Of a stretch of 64,000 nt of DNA, positions 40,539 to 52,854 are shown one piece after another. The position numbers and the translations under genes are program-made. The notes below the pieces were generated by a model. The model saw nothing but the letters and a program-made list of their open reading frames with translations. It was not told the DNA's origin and ran no database searches. The stretch is from Phytoseiulus persimilis (Eukaryota; Arthropoda; Arachnida; Mesostigmata; Phytoseiidae), in NCBI GenBank assembly GCA_037576195.1, contig CM075101.1:23250001-23314000 (forward strand), given 5' to 3'. The stretch's first letter is position 1. Each line of letters starts with the position of its first letter.

Positions 40539-43500
40539 CTGCAAGACAAACATAGTTTTAGCCAACAGGTGTCTTCGATGAACAGGCTCTACGAATTGCT
40601 CTCACAATCGATCCTCACCTTAGAGAAGTGCTGTCCACGGGGAAAGCGAAAATTTTCGAAATGCACGGCTTATTCTTCCATATCCAGGCCACATAGATCG
40701 CGTCGCTGCCTCTGGCTCTACCCAGATAACGGATGCTGCGAGCATGCAGAGTCTCAACCAAACGAAGATCATTGTGGCTTCCAGATGGCATCACCATGCA
40801 GACCTGCGAATGATCGTTTGTGCTTATGGAGTCCATGATGGAAGAATCGTACTCTGAATGCACAAGCTTCAGAATCTTCGATCACAAAGTTTCCAGCAGG
40901 ATTTTGCTACCGTCGTACCTGGATATGATCATCGTCACAAACAAAGAGGGACCTTTGGCACATTTCGAGATTGAGGATCGAACTTCCGAGATTGATGTCA
41001 CCGACGCGGTTCCGGCGACCTTGCGCGTTGACGAAGAAACCGATAGCTGCAACAAGATACTCCCCGGTTGTTTTCTGAATTGACATCCACAGTTCAATGA
41101 GCTGAGTTTTACACGCGGGACCTAGCGATCGCCAGATCCCTGAGACTTACAACTGCAGGCGATCAGATATTCAACTTGTGCATCCACTTCGAGGATGTAG
41201 TAGGGTCCTTTGAAAGCCGATGGGAACAGCCCCAGAGACTCATCGGAAGCGTCCAGGAATTCACGGACCTGCACAACGATTGAATGATTCACATAACGAA
41301 ACTCGAGAATACGAACAAAGATCAGCCCACCGGCTCGAGTCAAGTCGCAGCTCTAACGACGGCAGAAATCAGCGAACTCACCTCGTAGGTTCGCATATCC
41401 ATAGCGTAAACCTTGTCGCTGCTGAAGATGATGGAGAACGGGGTCAACTGTATCGATGAGCAAAGGGTCTCCGTCTCGAATCTTTTTTCAACTTCGTACA
41501 GCAATGTTTCAGCTCTGTAGCGGAGCACAATGAGCGCTTCGGAAGTGCTCACAACGAGAAGGCTTCCATCCCGACTGACTCGGAACATCGAGCAGTTCTC
41601 CAAACCATGGGCTCTGTGAGAATGGGCGTTCGAAAGCCCAACGGGTAGGAGGCTCACAGGGGGCAGGTCGACATCTCCTTCACACTGGACGTGATCTCGG
41701 AAATCGGACTTCCGGCACCAAACCAACTCATGCTTGCGGGAATCTGACGGGGAGGAGTCCCAACTTAGTGAACTTTCAAAGGAGAGAGGGAGTGACTCTT
41801 CACACACTTGCAGCTACCTTGTCCGAACCCAAAGGGAAGCAAGTCATTCGCCGAGAGCCAGGATGAGGAAGCTCTTTGACTCACCCACGATCATGATGGC
41901 CTTGTTGAAGTTGTCGATGAGTTGGATCTGGAAAACTGCCGGGACCCCCGGAATCGTTCTGCGCACTTTTTTCTGTTTTGCATCCACGACGTGGAGTCCA
42001 TCGGCCCCGCCGACAAGCAGCAGATGTTCGTCGATCTCCCACAAGCAGTACATGGGGCTGTCGCGAATGTCAGCAACCTTACGTGTCACGCTCTTGCTCT
42101 GTAAACCATGGATCCGCATGAGGTTCTGGGTAAAAGATGAATGTTGGGTTGATCTTCTTCCTAGAGCTGTCGAACTTACGCCTCGGGAGTGTTTCTCGAT
42201 GGTGTCCTGCAGGGCATTGTACCAGAGGCGCTTTTCCCCGACCCCCGAGAACATCATGTACAATGGTCGCTTGTCCTGCTCGCGATTGTGCACTACCAGC
42301 TTGAGAACGTAGTCAGTGTTCACTCCCTCACGGAGCTCCGACTTGAAAACGTCTCTATCGATGTAAATATGCGTGTTTCCATCACCCACGAGATTGTACC
42401 TGCAGGAGAAGCATACTCCGAACTTGAACTCAGGGACAGGTGAATGAGAATCGGACTCGTTTCATCGTCCTCCGCACGTTTCATAACGTGGCACAACTCG
42501 CCGGTGCTCGAGAAAAACATTGGCTACGAACCGATCGTTGGCTTCGATGTTGTTACCACCCGGAGTGAAGTTCTTATCGAATAAGTACAGTATACCATCG
42601 TCAAGAACCATGTAAGCTTTCTCCCATCCGAACTTTGGACTTCCGTTCCTGGAATGATCAGAATATTTCAGTGCTCACCGCCCTTCCTGAGCTCCATCCA
42701 TCCATCCGTATCGGACCTCTCATGAATGAGCGACGGCGGCGAGCCGGAACCGAGTGAACATGGAGGGGTGAACTCACTTTGGTATCTTGACGTAGCCCTC
42801 TGGTCTCTCAGCATTGAATGAAACTTCCTTCGTGTCCTTGGCAAACTTGACGCTCGTCATTTTCTCGTACAGACGGAGATGCTCCCGCGTTAGACCGCAC
42901 ACTGGCGGTGCTTTTTGGCTGCACGGTACGTGGAAAGCATGATCGCACTCTTGGCACCTGCGATACACATAAATTTCAATGGAAGCATTGAGCTACGCAG
43001 CGCCGGGTCACCACGATGGGCTACACTTCAACTTACGTGGCGATTTTCGAGCCCATCAATACTGAACGAGAGCACAGGTCGCACTTCTTATTGGAATACG
43101 CCATGGAATGATGTAGTTTATGAGGGATGTTGTGAGAAATTCGATTCGTGGGTCCCTGAAAGGGTCCCGTCTGTTGCTGCAGAGCTTGATTCGAAGCTGG
43201 CGACTTCGTCAGCTCCTCTACAGCACGAAGCTGATGAGGAGAGCAGAGGTTAACCTGGGGAAGATCACAGAACGCGTTCGGAAATCACTCCTCGTCATTT
43301 CGGGGGCGAGCGCAACGGATCATGATCGCTATCATGTATGCTTTCGGCTTGGGCTGAGATCTCGGAGGAGTACTCGGCCCCTTCAACGCCCTGAATACGC
43401 CGCAGCAACCAGGCGAACTTTCTCGATACCGCACGTTATTCGCAAGCTCACCGCGTTCGTGGTGGCCGGAGGCTCCTGATGACTGGAATCGCTCAAGCTG

Positions 43501-46500
43501 GAACTGGCGCTGTCGTGATAATTGAGAGACGCGGTCTGATGACTTCTCTTCTCGCTACGTTCTTGTTCTCGAGCAAGCCGCCGTTCAACCTCACCGAGCT
43601 TCTTCTGCAGCTCCATGACCTCCTGCCTGGAGCTTTCGAGCTCTTGCTGCAGCTTTCGGATCTTGCTCGTGTACTCCTTGTCTCTGGGACCGTGCCTGTC
43701 CTTCTCTTCCTTGTTTTTACCACCAAAGCCGAAGAGACTCTTCTTCGTGTTGGCTTTGGCCAACTGCTCTTTGAGGAACTCGACGCACTGTGGGAGAACG
43801 CGATCACGTGAGCACCTTCAGGGGACTCAATGAGGATCCGACTAAACTGATAGTCATTGTAAATGGGGCCACTACCTTCTCATACTGTTGCAGCTGTTTG
43901 GTGAGCCTCAGAACGACATAGTTGTGTTCACTCTGCTGTTTCTCCATCTGAGCCATCATGCATCTGTTCCTCTCCTCTTCCTCCTCAGCCTAAAAATAGG
44001 GAAGAACGACAGAATTAGCTGGCTGTGTGGATCTCACTGCTCCTCCGATGGAGCTGTTCAGTTCCGGCGCTACGATGGGAAGAAACCTCACCTTGATGTT
44101 GGTATCCTCAAGTTGTTCGTTTAGTTGGACCATGTTGCGATTCAGAGAATTGATCATGGATATGTGTTTCGAAGTTTCTCGCTTGAGACTGAGAACTTCT
44201 TCGTGAAGACCTTCGATCGTTCTCAACTTTGCTTTTAGCTCAGCCTGAGCGAAAGAAATCTGTTCCTCGAGCTGTTCCTTGGATCGCAAGGCTTCGAGAA
44301 GCTTCTCTTGCTCTTCCCGGAGCGCGTCCTTAAGGTCAATTATGGTAGATTCGCGACTTGCCAGATTTGATCTCGCCTCATCTAGAAGCTTGGCTTGATT
44401 GTCGAGCGACGAGTTTTCGCTGCGCAGTTTCGTCACGAGATCCCGGAGAGTCACGATCTCACTGCAATCAAAAAGCTTCTTCCTTGAGACCACTTGGAGG
44501 AGAACCGCTCTCTCTGATTGACCGTTGCATAACTGACTTTCGGAGATATCGCTTCGCGAGATACGCACGCTTTGTTCTGTTCGGCTTCATCGTTCAGGCC
44601 GTTCATGAGTTCTCCAACAGATTTGAACTCAATCTTCCACTTGTCGTTCTGAATTTTCACCTGTTGCCAGATTCGGGAAACTGTTAGATGGGAGACGCGT
44701 CGAAGTAACACATCTCGGATCCTCCTCAACTTCCGGCAAAATTGGACTCATACCTGTTTGAGCTCCTTCTTACTCTCCTCGAGTTGCTTCAGAGCATCCT
44801 GCTTCCGCCGGTTCGCCATCTCAGCCTCTTTTTCGAGCATCTTGCACTTCAGACCTGCTTCTTTGAGTTGATCGGAAAACAGGGCGAGTTGTTGTTGAAG
44901 ATCCTGTCATTGAGGGTTTTTTTTCATGAGCCAGGAGGGTGCAGGCTATCCAATCGATAAGCTACAGATGAATATGAACGCGAAAAACAGAAAACACGCT
45001 CGCTCCGGAAACCTACGCTCTGAGTGCTCGTCGTGTCTTGCAGCATTCGGAGTCGTTCTTGGAGCTTGGCGTGTTCGGTCTCAGCCGCCAATTCTTTCTG
45101 TTGAGCGAGTTCCTTTGCGGACTGCACCTCTTCTTCGAGCTCGGCAACCCTGGCGTTGAGTTTGTCGACTGCAGACGTCTTCTCCTGAAGAACTTTTTCC
45201 ACTTCAGCGGCTTGTCCCCTTATCTTCTCTGTGGCTTCCGAAACGCCCTTGAGGTTCTTGATCTCGCGATTAGCGATGCGAAGATCGAGCTGCAGCTCCT
45301 TAATTTGCTCGTTGCGTTTCCGTAACTCCACGGAAGTATCTAGCCATCTGCAATTGCACAACAGCAAGACCTGTGAGAACTTGTGAAAAGAGATGTCATA
45401 GCATCATGGGCAAAACCGTTGGAAATTATTTACCTCTGGAGGAACCAACCTTTTCTTGTTGATTTCTTGCTCTTCCCGAGCTTTCTCGAAATCTTTCCGC
45501 AGAACCTCGTTCTCTTCGGCACACTTGCAGAGACAGCTGTCCACGGTGTAGAATGACGAGTTCGTTCCAATAGATAGCCTCTGCTTCTTCTCGTCGTCGG
45601 TGAGGATGGTCACACTGGATGAATTTCAACTTTAATAAGTCTGTCCGTTTGTTTGTTCCAAAAACATGACGTTGCAGCGCCCGAAAGGTAGAATCCAGTA
45701 TTCGGGAAGAGAGTGCCCCTGAAGGCGACAACACCTCGCTCACCTGTTTCGATTATCGTCAACGTGACTCTCCAAGTTGACAGTAAAGTCACCGATTTCG
45801 CTGAAGCGCACTCTCCTACCATCTTGAACATCGCCATTGACACCGACCACGTTGTCAGGTCGCTCATTTTCGCGAGCGGTGGACAACTGTGACTTCAGAC
45901 CCTCGATTTGCTTCTCGAGATTCGCACAAGAGAGGCAGGGCGCAGCAGCTTCCTGATTCTTACGGATTTCCGTCGCCTCGAGTTGCGAGACCTGCTCCGC
46001 GAGTTCGACAACTTGAACTTCCAGCCTCGAGTTGGTTTCCTGGGCACCTTGGAGTTTCATTCGGAGTTCAGCACACTCTGCTGCCAAATCATTTGGTCCT
46101 TCATAGTCAGACAAGTCAGTGTGGCTCAACTCGGTTTCCAACTCCTGCACGCGAACCTCGAGCGTCTTGACCTGCGAATCAAAAGTTCCGCGTCAATTTC
46201 TTCATGGCTTCCCCCCTGTCGAGCTTCTTGCGCGCTGCACGAAACCGAATGCTTGTGAGACTTCGGGAAGTTCTCATCAAAAATCCGAGCCGAACCTTGA
46301 TCTTCAGCTCTCTGTTGGTATCTTGGAGCTCTTTGAGCCGATTGACGTACTCCTCACACAGTTGGCGAGCATTGGCCAGATTATTCTCCACGACACGCTT
46401 GCAGTTTACGGCCTCGCTGAGATCTCTCTTGAGTCCTTCAACGTAGGCGAGGTTGCCGACTTGGATCTCCTGGAGACGTTCCACACACTTCTGACTGTCA

Positions 46501-48911
46501 GAGAAGATCTGGAGAGGGAGGAAATACGGAGTCAATAAGAATCGCGGAATTCCACTGCCTCGCTCTAAGCTCACGAATCTGTTCATCGTGGAATGGAGGA
46601 CTCACAGTATGGAACTTCTCCTTGTAATCTCTGGCAATGGTCCTGGACTTCTGCAACTCTTTCGTCAAATCTTCGATTGTTTTCTGTTGATCGAGAATCT
46701 GCTGCGGAAGATCGAACAGTCGCGACTGATTCTTGTCATTTAGCGGACTATCCGGTGCCGTCAGACTCCATTTGATCAGCTCGTCTGAGCGCTTGTACTG
46801 CCGCTGATAACCTTTGACGATTTCGACAGCCTTCTGCTCACTGCGTTTCCGAAGAAGGGTTTCCTGTTGGCATTTTTCCTCAAGTTTCTTCAGCTCGGTG
46901 TCTTTCTCAATCATGTAACGTTCCAAGGCGCTCAACTCATCTTGGAACTTGGCTGGAATTCCGGAATGAAGTAGTTAAGGGAGATCAGAGGAACACAGGA
47001 CCAACACAATAGACTTTTGGCCATGGAGGAGAATTCTTGCTCAAATGATCTCATTTCGATTTTCCATTGAGTCTTGTGCTGCCCAACAGCCTTAACACTC
47101 ACCTGTTCTGGCTTCGGACTCCTTCAAACGACTCTTCAGGCCCTCATTCGCATCCTTCAGCTGGCTTTCACTGGCTTGCACAAGGGCCAGCTTTTCCTGC
47201 AGCTCTTTGCGACGAGTGTCGTCGTTTTTCCGAAGAGTTCCTGAGAACGCTATGGCGGCGTTTTGTCCCTCGACCGAGGCGCTCATGGTATGTTGCGCCG
47301 CTTCGAGCGTATGCGTGAAACCCACGAACGGGAGGTTTGCTGTCTCAAACTCTTTTTTCTGCAGAGAACGGAGATAGGCACGACTCGATGCCCGTGACTC
47401 GTCTTCGAAGTCGTCAAAATTCGAGGTATCGTCGAGCCCAGTCAGTTGAGGCACGAAAGGCGGTACCATGGATCGCAAGTTCGACCAGAATGTCCCCTCG
47501 AAGAAGTTATGCTCCAGGAGGCCTTTGTAGTCGAGCCGCTTATCCGAATGCTCCAGCAGGGCAGTTATAAGGGCAACAGCTTGGGGACTGACAACGAAGT
47601 CGGTCGGGAAAGCCAACGTCTTCTTGAAATTGATGATATTGGAATACGTCTTCATGACGCGCTCGTCGCTGAATGGAGTCTGGCCGTAGAGCATCTCGTA
47701 CGCTACGATTCCCAGCGACCACCAGTCACAACAGGTTCCGTAGGTCTGGCCGGAGGTGCCTCGCTCATTCATCGCCTGCAGCACTTCTGGCGCAATGTAG
47801 TCGGGTGTACCCACCGGCATCTTGGAGGTGACGTCTTTCTTAGATGATAATCGGGCTGCCGAACCGAAATCCGCAAGCTTAATATGCCCTCGACGGTCGA
47901 TGAGAATATTGTCTGGCTTTATATCTCGGTGCACGTATCCCATCGAGTGTAGCGTGTTGATAGCTTGGACGAGCTCTGCTAGGTAGAACCGTGCGTGGTC
48001 TTCACTCAAGATGTTGTCGTTACGGTCAAGTAGAGAGAGAAGGTCCCCACCTGGCAGGAACTCCATCACCAGATACAGGTTGTCCGCATCCTGAGGACAA
48101 GGAAAATAAGTTGGACTCCCGGGTCCCGCAGGGATTGTGAGAAAGCTTTCGGGATCTGGCCTGACTGATCTTCAGGATAATGGCTGGGCTAGGAAGCAAC
48201 AAACCTGGTAGGCGTAGTGAAGCTTGGTTATCCATTTGGTGTCCTGTGCCTGGGCCATGATGTCTCGTTCCTCTTCGTAAAACGCCACAGCTTGTTGACT
48301 GAGGGTTTCATTCTTTCTCAAGGTTTTCATGGCAAAAACTTCTCCGGTGGCTTTTTCTTTAACAACCTTCACCTCACCGAAATGGCCCCTGCCGATGACT
48401 TTCTTCACCTCGAAGTCCGAAATCGACACTCGGAGAGATCGCAGATCTGTGATCGGTTGCCGATCTGTGGAAACCTTTTCCATGAGAACGCTCACGAAAC
48501 ACTTTTTCCCTTATCGTGCACACGACGACCATAATATGTACGAGCATGAGAAATACATATATACTTGACTCACATTTCTCGAGGAATTTCTGTACATTTT
48601 TGTCCTTCCGCATGCTGTCGTTGTTGAGCTCTTCGTAGAGTACGAATAATGCGTCGAGGAGCGAGTCCCTGAAACACGGATGTGGGCATTATTGAAACTG
48701 TTCGTTGGTGTAATGGACGATCCTTCCCTCTGAGGAGGAGCTATCTCAAGTACACGCTGCTCGCCACCTACCTGTTGAACAGATTTTTGGGATTGTTGTC
48801 CTCAGCCGTGCCATTTTTGCCGAGCACGAAGTTGTTGATACGAGCAGATCTCACCGCAATGGGTTCCCGGCGACCGGGAGAGCCCGTCGCTGCAACCGTG
48901 GAGCTGGCCAT
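40439..48911 (-). CDS. CIT (sticky/sti in Drosophila): Citron Rho-interacting kinase, 24 exons
   Basis: This is an AGC-family Ser/Thr kinase and Rho effector that organises the midbody ring in cytokinesis. About 1,999 residues are recovered, close to the roughly 2,000 of the animal family. Exons from 5' to 3' are 48911-48772, 48668-48574, 48509-48205, 48090-47103, 46952-46606, 46508-46296, 46171-45744, 45614-45434, 45347-45017, 44903-44754, 44660-44569, 44461-44092, 43989-43876, 43787-43452, 43230-43037, 42957-42778, 42648-42532, 42399-42180, 42125-41885, 41806-41382, 41268-41151, 41046-40919, 40803-40619 and 40538-40439. Domain order is kinase, coiled coil, C1, PH, CNH and a short tail, exactly the citron kinase order. 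ROCK is excluded by the CNH domain; MRCK is less likely because its N-terminus and activation loop differ. Two junctions are irregular: exons 8/9 (phase conflict) and 19/20. The start is the ATG in ACAGAATGG ahead of the family-like EPIAVRSARINNF. Confidence 0.93.
40619..42125 (-). other. Citron kinase exons 19-23: CNH domain
   Basis: The citron homology domain, a beta-propeller-type protein-binding module, is spread over five exons. Diagnostic stretches are LLLVGGADGLHVVD, VFQIQLIDNFNKAIMIVG, SEALIVLRYRAE, YLIACS then IGFFVNAQGRRNRVG, and HARSIRYLGRARGSDAIYVA. Exon 19 read through gives further CNH-like residues before an in-frame TGA at 41841-41843; the phase-consistent alternative uses the GTGAGT donor at 41884 and acceptor at 41806, a 78-nt intron. 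Exon 20 has an inserted Ser-rich linker. Confidence 0.85.
42180..42648 (-). other. Citron kinase exons 17-18: PH domain
   Basis: After GYVKIPK, the sequence FGWEKAYMVLDDGILYLFD is the first half of a PH domain. The second exon continues YNLVGDGNTHIYIDRDVF and ends with the C-terminal helix RLWYNALQDTIEKH, whose Trp is the invariant PH tryptophan. The exon 17 donor is GATCG|GTTCGT and the exon 18 acceptor is TGCAG|GTACAA; phase 2 on both sides restores an Arg codon. Confidence 0.88.
42778..43230 (-). other. Citron kinase exons 15-16: C1 (phorbol-ester type) zinc finger
   Basis: The segment begins with a linker and HNIPHKL, then shows the C1 spacing CxxC (CDLC), CxxC (CQEC), CxxxxH, HxxC (HVPC) and a final Cys seven residues on (PPVC). 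That gives a full set of zinc ligands. The exon 15/16 intron interrupts the finger just before the second CxxC. Citron C1 domains are of the atypical class that usually does not bind diacylglycerol. Confidence 0.9.
43452..46952 (-). other. Citron kinase exons 5-14: coiled-coil region
   Basis: Ten exons encode about 850 residues rich in E, K, Q, L and R with heptad-like spacing and almost no proline until the end. In citron this part mediates dimerisation and binding to Rho and to kinesin/anillin partners. Exon 7 carries a break with DLSDYEGPNDL and exon 14 ends in a Ser/Thr-rich linker (SASSSLSDSSHQEPP) before C1. All junctions keep phase except exon 8 to exon 9. Confidence 0.88.
47103..48911 (-). 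other. Citron kinase exons 1-4: N-terminus and kinase domain
   Basis: The kinase domain runs from about residue 111 to 380. Visible are the glycine loop GRGHFGEV (118-125), the ATP lysine in AMK (K140), HRDIKPDN (234-241, catalytic Asp 236), DFGSAA (254-259), GTPDYIAPEV in the activation segment, and the AGC-type C-terminal tail with TSNFDDFEDE and a hydrophobic FVGFTH. All catalytic residues are present, so it should be an active kinase. The single 988-nt exon 4 carries most of the domain without an intron. The exon 3 acceptor is placed at 48509 by phase; its pyrimidine tract is weak. Confidence 0.93.
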
Positions 48912-51760
48912 TCTGTGATAGAAAGGGAGACCCCTCAAGTTGACGTCGTTTCGATCTGAGAAACGGAACTGCTCGTAAGCTCTCGAGAGGGCTACACCAT
49001 AAGACCCGTGATGGAGGGAAACTTTTCTCTCGAGATCCAATACAGGAATCTGTTACAGATGATTCCGAAGGCGCACAACTTCCCAAGCGTTTCTTTGAGA
49101 ACCAAGTGCAGCGATTCTCCGGGGAAGGATACAGAGTTGCAGACTACAGTCTCCCCTCAGGAGTCTGGAAAGGTAACTGGGACAAACATCCGAACGATCG
49201 AGGCAAGCCAGCGTGCACCGAAAGTCGGCACACTCAATCGAAGGCACCTGATAGAAGGCCAGATCGAGAGATCTGAAGCCGACTCTGGTTCTCTAATTCG
49301 CGGTGGAGAAACTGCCCGATCCTCTCGGGCTTCTGTACTCTTGAATCGCAACGCCGTTATTTATCCACGTACTTCATCCAGTCATCTCCCAACTGAGCTG
49401 TACATGGGAATTCGTCTCAATCCGGACCACCGGAAACTTGGATTTGGACTGAATAACGCACTGACCGCAGCTGAAGGGAGAGTGAATCACAGAATTCCAG
49501 GAAGAGAGTACGATTTCACGCTTTCGCAATGATTCGATGTCGAGTTGCAACCTGCAGAATATTCTTACGAACCCGCATAAGGGCTCCTAACAGTTGCCCA
49601 GAAGCATGTGGGAAACATGTCGTTGAATCGGGGAGAAGAGGGGATTCAAGTGCAACTGATTTCCGGAATCTGCCAGTTCACTAAGAAATATGAGTGCGCT
49701 CTTGAACGACTACGGACCATTGAATATCGCAGCGAATCTTGCTCTCCTATGCCTCCAGCGGTTTCCCATCTTCCAACACACGCAATATGACCACACGATA
49801 AGAACCAACACGCTCAAACATCTCGAACTCGCAGCTTCACGCTACTTGCCGCATCATCATCTCGAGAGGAAGTCAGGTCTTCGATATCCTGATTCTCTGT
49901 GAATTCAGTCACACTGCAAGAATGTCTGTCTGCTTGACCTACGACGTCGGTTTCACCGAAGCTGAGTCGTGCTTGCCTTGAGATCACTCTTCCGGAATAT
50001 ATCAAACTACAATTGCTTTTTCGAGACATGTCTTCAGTTGACATCCGACAGAATCGGATTACCGCTACCAGCTGTCGACAAACATCATGAATGCCTCAGC
50101 TGATATATAACAGCGCAGAGGCACGTTTTCTACGACCATTCGTTTAATAACGCGGTGCGTCACTGGCTCAGGTGACATTCGTTTTCGTACTGTGACTACC
50201 GGAAGCCGACGGCCGCGTTTAGATCTTTCAGCGGATTGAAATCCGCACTCCACGTAACAATTGAGAAAGAATCGTCTGGGGCCATACCACGGACGCCTCG
50301 GTCAACGAATGGACTAGATCTTTCATCAAGCGCCGAAGCGTCTTCTTAGAAGCGTTTCGTGTATCCCTTGAGAAGATTCTTCGAGCGAACCCGCGGGAGC
50401 ACCGTTTGATTTCTGTCACTGTTGGATAGTAGTCTCTGCAGTAGCAGTCTGATGGACACAATGATGGCGGTGACCCGAGACGAGCTAAGACAACGGCCCG
50501 CAGTCCTCCTGCGATGAACCCTCCGCAGATCGTCATCGAAAGGGATGAACTTTTAACAAGTTCGTCCGATTCTCAAAACATCGCAAATGACTGGCTAATG
50601 TCTATCTAATTCGAACAATTCGGGCTCTCGTTCCCCATTCCTAGAGGCAAGCCCAGGGGAGATGCCACTGACTATGTTAGAGATCAAGAAGCTCAACAAG
50701 TGGTAGAGTTGGATGCTCCCAGCAGCCACGATGGGAGCGTTTGATCTACCATCACTCTAGACTATAACGAAATCATTGCATGGGAGATCTGCTTTCCTCA
50801 CATTCGGATCTAACCCAGCGGCCTCTATTTCGCGGTCTGTACAATCGACCACGGACAGAAAGCGAACCATTGTAAGCGGGATCTCCACGGCCCCATTGTC
50901 AAACGAAAACACGAACCTGAGGCTAAAGATTAAGGGAAAATTTACTCACGAGCGATTGCGAATCACCTCCGTCCCGGAATCGCGTTTCTGAGCATGTCCC
51001 AAGAGGTGACAGTTACTCAAAAGGAGTCAATCAGTAGACCTCCGAAGGCGTTCAACGGATGATTTGGGCGTTGCTTCGTCCAGTTCCCGTCCGCGGTTGA
51101 AACCGCCGATAGTCGCGATTCCTCAAGAATCCCGCACGACGGTTGGCAATTGAAACTCCAGGGTTTAACAAAATTGACCGTTCCAGCTCTCGCCAGCTAT
51201 GAGACGGCGGAGCTCTGTTTGTTGTCCCCAACGGCGGCTATCACAATTTTTTGTTTTTCGTACTGTGCTGCCGCTGCTGCTCGGTAAGTGATGTTAAAAC
51301 AACAGACGATCGCTCAGTAGACGGAGCACTGAATCAACCGATTGACAACTCACGTTCACATCAATTCCAACGCGGGGCTTCTGCGTGGATTTCGGTTATT
51401 CACAACCAACTCCAACATGCATTTCAGAAACTTCTTCAGAAAACCTGTTATCCCTCCCGAGAAAAGTTTCAAACTTGATGATCTTTCCGCGCGATCCTAG
51501 CGCCCTCATACGGGGGCTGCTGCAAGCTTTCCGCGGGGTTCGGGTGTCGTGTCAAACGCAAACCTCAACGAGCCCACAGCTTCGCTGCGCGAGTTTGCGA
51601 AACTTGGGGTCATGCCGGATACCGAGTTGAAGTGACTATCCAACACTCTTCCTTATGAAGATCCGAGTCTTGATGAAGAATGCGACCAAACCAAAATGGC
51701 TGTGTCCGTCAGACATTCAGGGCGCTGAGAACGCAGACAGCAGCTCCGACGGTCACAACC
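48912..51760. other. Divergent intergenic region between citron kinase and mL50
   Basis: The two genes start 2.85 kb apart on opposite strands. The segment next to 48911 would contain the kinase 5' UTR, and its frame stays open upstream to about 49040, so a longer N-terminus cannot be excluded. A 174-codon plus-strand open frame at 49008-49532 has no recognisable domain and overlaps this 5' region. No promoter motif stood out. Confidence 0.5.
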
Positions 51761-52774
51761 ATGGCCGCATTCGCGCATCACTCAAAGATCTTATTCTTAC
51801 GAAGCTGCCACAAATCCACCTCATCACAGGTGAGTCGGCATGTCGAGTAACATTACGGTGTCACTCGTGGTCGAGGGAACGGCAGCATGCCCATAGTTCC
51901 TGCTACACTCTCCCCAACACTTTCCGGTGACGGATCCGAATCGCGGTTGCAGGTTGTTCGAACCTGTGTTCTTTTCCGTCGAGCCGTCGCGGAGAAAGAG
52001 CACTTTGACGCCGATAAGTTCGAAGATGGAACCACAGTACAAGCCATCATGGATCGCATGGCGACTCGAGGGTAAATCACGAGCTTGAAACCTGGATTTC
52101 CTATGTTCTAGATCAGTGGATCAATAAGATCTACCAGCATAAATGCCCCTGCTGAACGAATGGCTGCACCCTCTTGTCACTCCGACATTCATCAATTGAA
52201 CATCGCGAGGGCTATGAGAGTCGGTTCAGTCAAAAGTATCGCGAATAGATGTCGTGTCCGACGATCAGAATCAAGCCAACCCGCTTTTTCTAGGTTCTGC
52301 CGACCGGAAAGACCGTATACGCCGCCGCAAGATTTACGAGAACGTTTGATGGCTCTATTCAAGAAGCATCTGCCACAGGCAGACTTGTCTGATCTCCAGA
52401 AAGTGCCCTTGACGCAACCAACGAAAGTGAGACTTCTGGCTGAGTGCGTTCGGGAGTTCGACCACGACATACCGAACTACGAACTCGGGAAATTGAAAAC
52501 ACTAGGCGACGTCGGGAGTTTCTTCTCTTCAGAAGTAGAAGGTCTCAATCCGTATGACAAACTCGTGGCGCACAAAGATGAACTGCCCGAAAACCTTCAT
52601 GTTATACCCGAAGGAATTCGTTTCCATCCGGATACTGACACCATGTTCAAGGGAGTGACCGCTTTTCCGGGCCGAGGATGCAAGGTTTCAGGGCTGAGAA
52701 CGAGGAAAAAGTACGCTTCCTGGAGCATGGACAGCGGATGGCCCTACGAAATCCACACATCAAAAATCAGATGA
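51761..52774 (+). CDS. MRPL50: Mitochondrial large ribosomal subunit protein mL50, 3 exons
   Basis: This is a structural protein of the mitochondrial large ribosomal subunit, encoded in the nucleus and imported into the matrix. Exons are 51761-51829, 51953-52071 and 52294-52774. Junctions CACAG|GTGAGT, TTGCAG|GTTGTT, GAGG|GTAAAT and TTCTAG|GTTCTG are canonical and in phase, giving 222 residues. The start lies in a strong context (ACAACCATGG). Residues 1-40 are basic and hydroxylated with almost no acids (for example KILFLRSCHKS and CVLFRR), a typical mitochondrial targeting sequence. The conserved mL50 core begins YTPPQDL at about residue 70 and continues with LLAECVREFDHDIPN, LPENLHV and the C-terminal FHPDTDTMFKGVTAFPG. 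It is longer than the mammalian protein, as I recall for other arthropods. Assignment rests on motif recognition, not on a search. Confidence 0.85.
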
Positions 52775-52848
52775 GTTCGGACGGCCTTGTTGCATTCGTG
52801 GCCCTCGATTGTGACTATTCCTCTGAGAGCGATCGTTTGTTTAAATTC

Positions 52849-52854
52849 AATAAA
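52849..52854 (+). terminator. Poly(A) signal of mL50
   Basis: AATAAA lies 75 nt after the mL50 stop, in a locally AT-rich stretch. The short distance fits a compact 3' UTR for a ribosomal protein gene. Confidence 0.7.

Noticed and set aside
42320..42520. 66-codon minus-strand frame across the PH-domain intron
   Set aside because: It is in the wrong frame for the PH domain; the phase-correct splice (42532 to 42399) gives the family sequence.
43155..43230. Acceptor at 43155 for the C1 exon of citron kinase
   Set aside because: It is in phase, but the acceptor at 43230 has a better pyrimidine tract and the frame between them is open, so the longer exon was preferred.
49008..49532. 174-codon plus-strand open frame next to the citron kinase start
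   Set aside because: No recognisable domain; it overlaps the antisense 5' region of the kinase gene, and similar-length frames occur by chance throughout the window.
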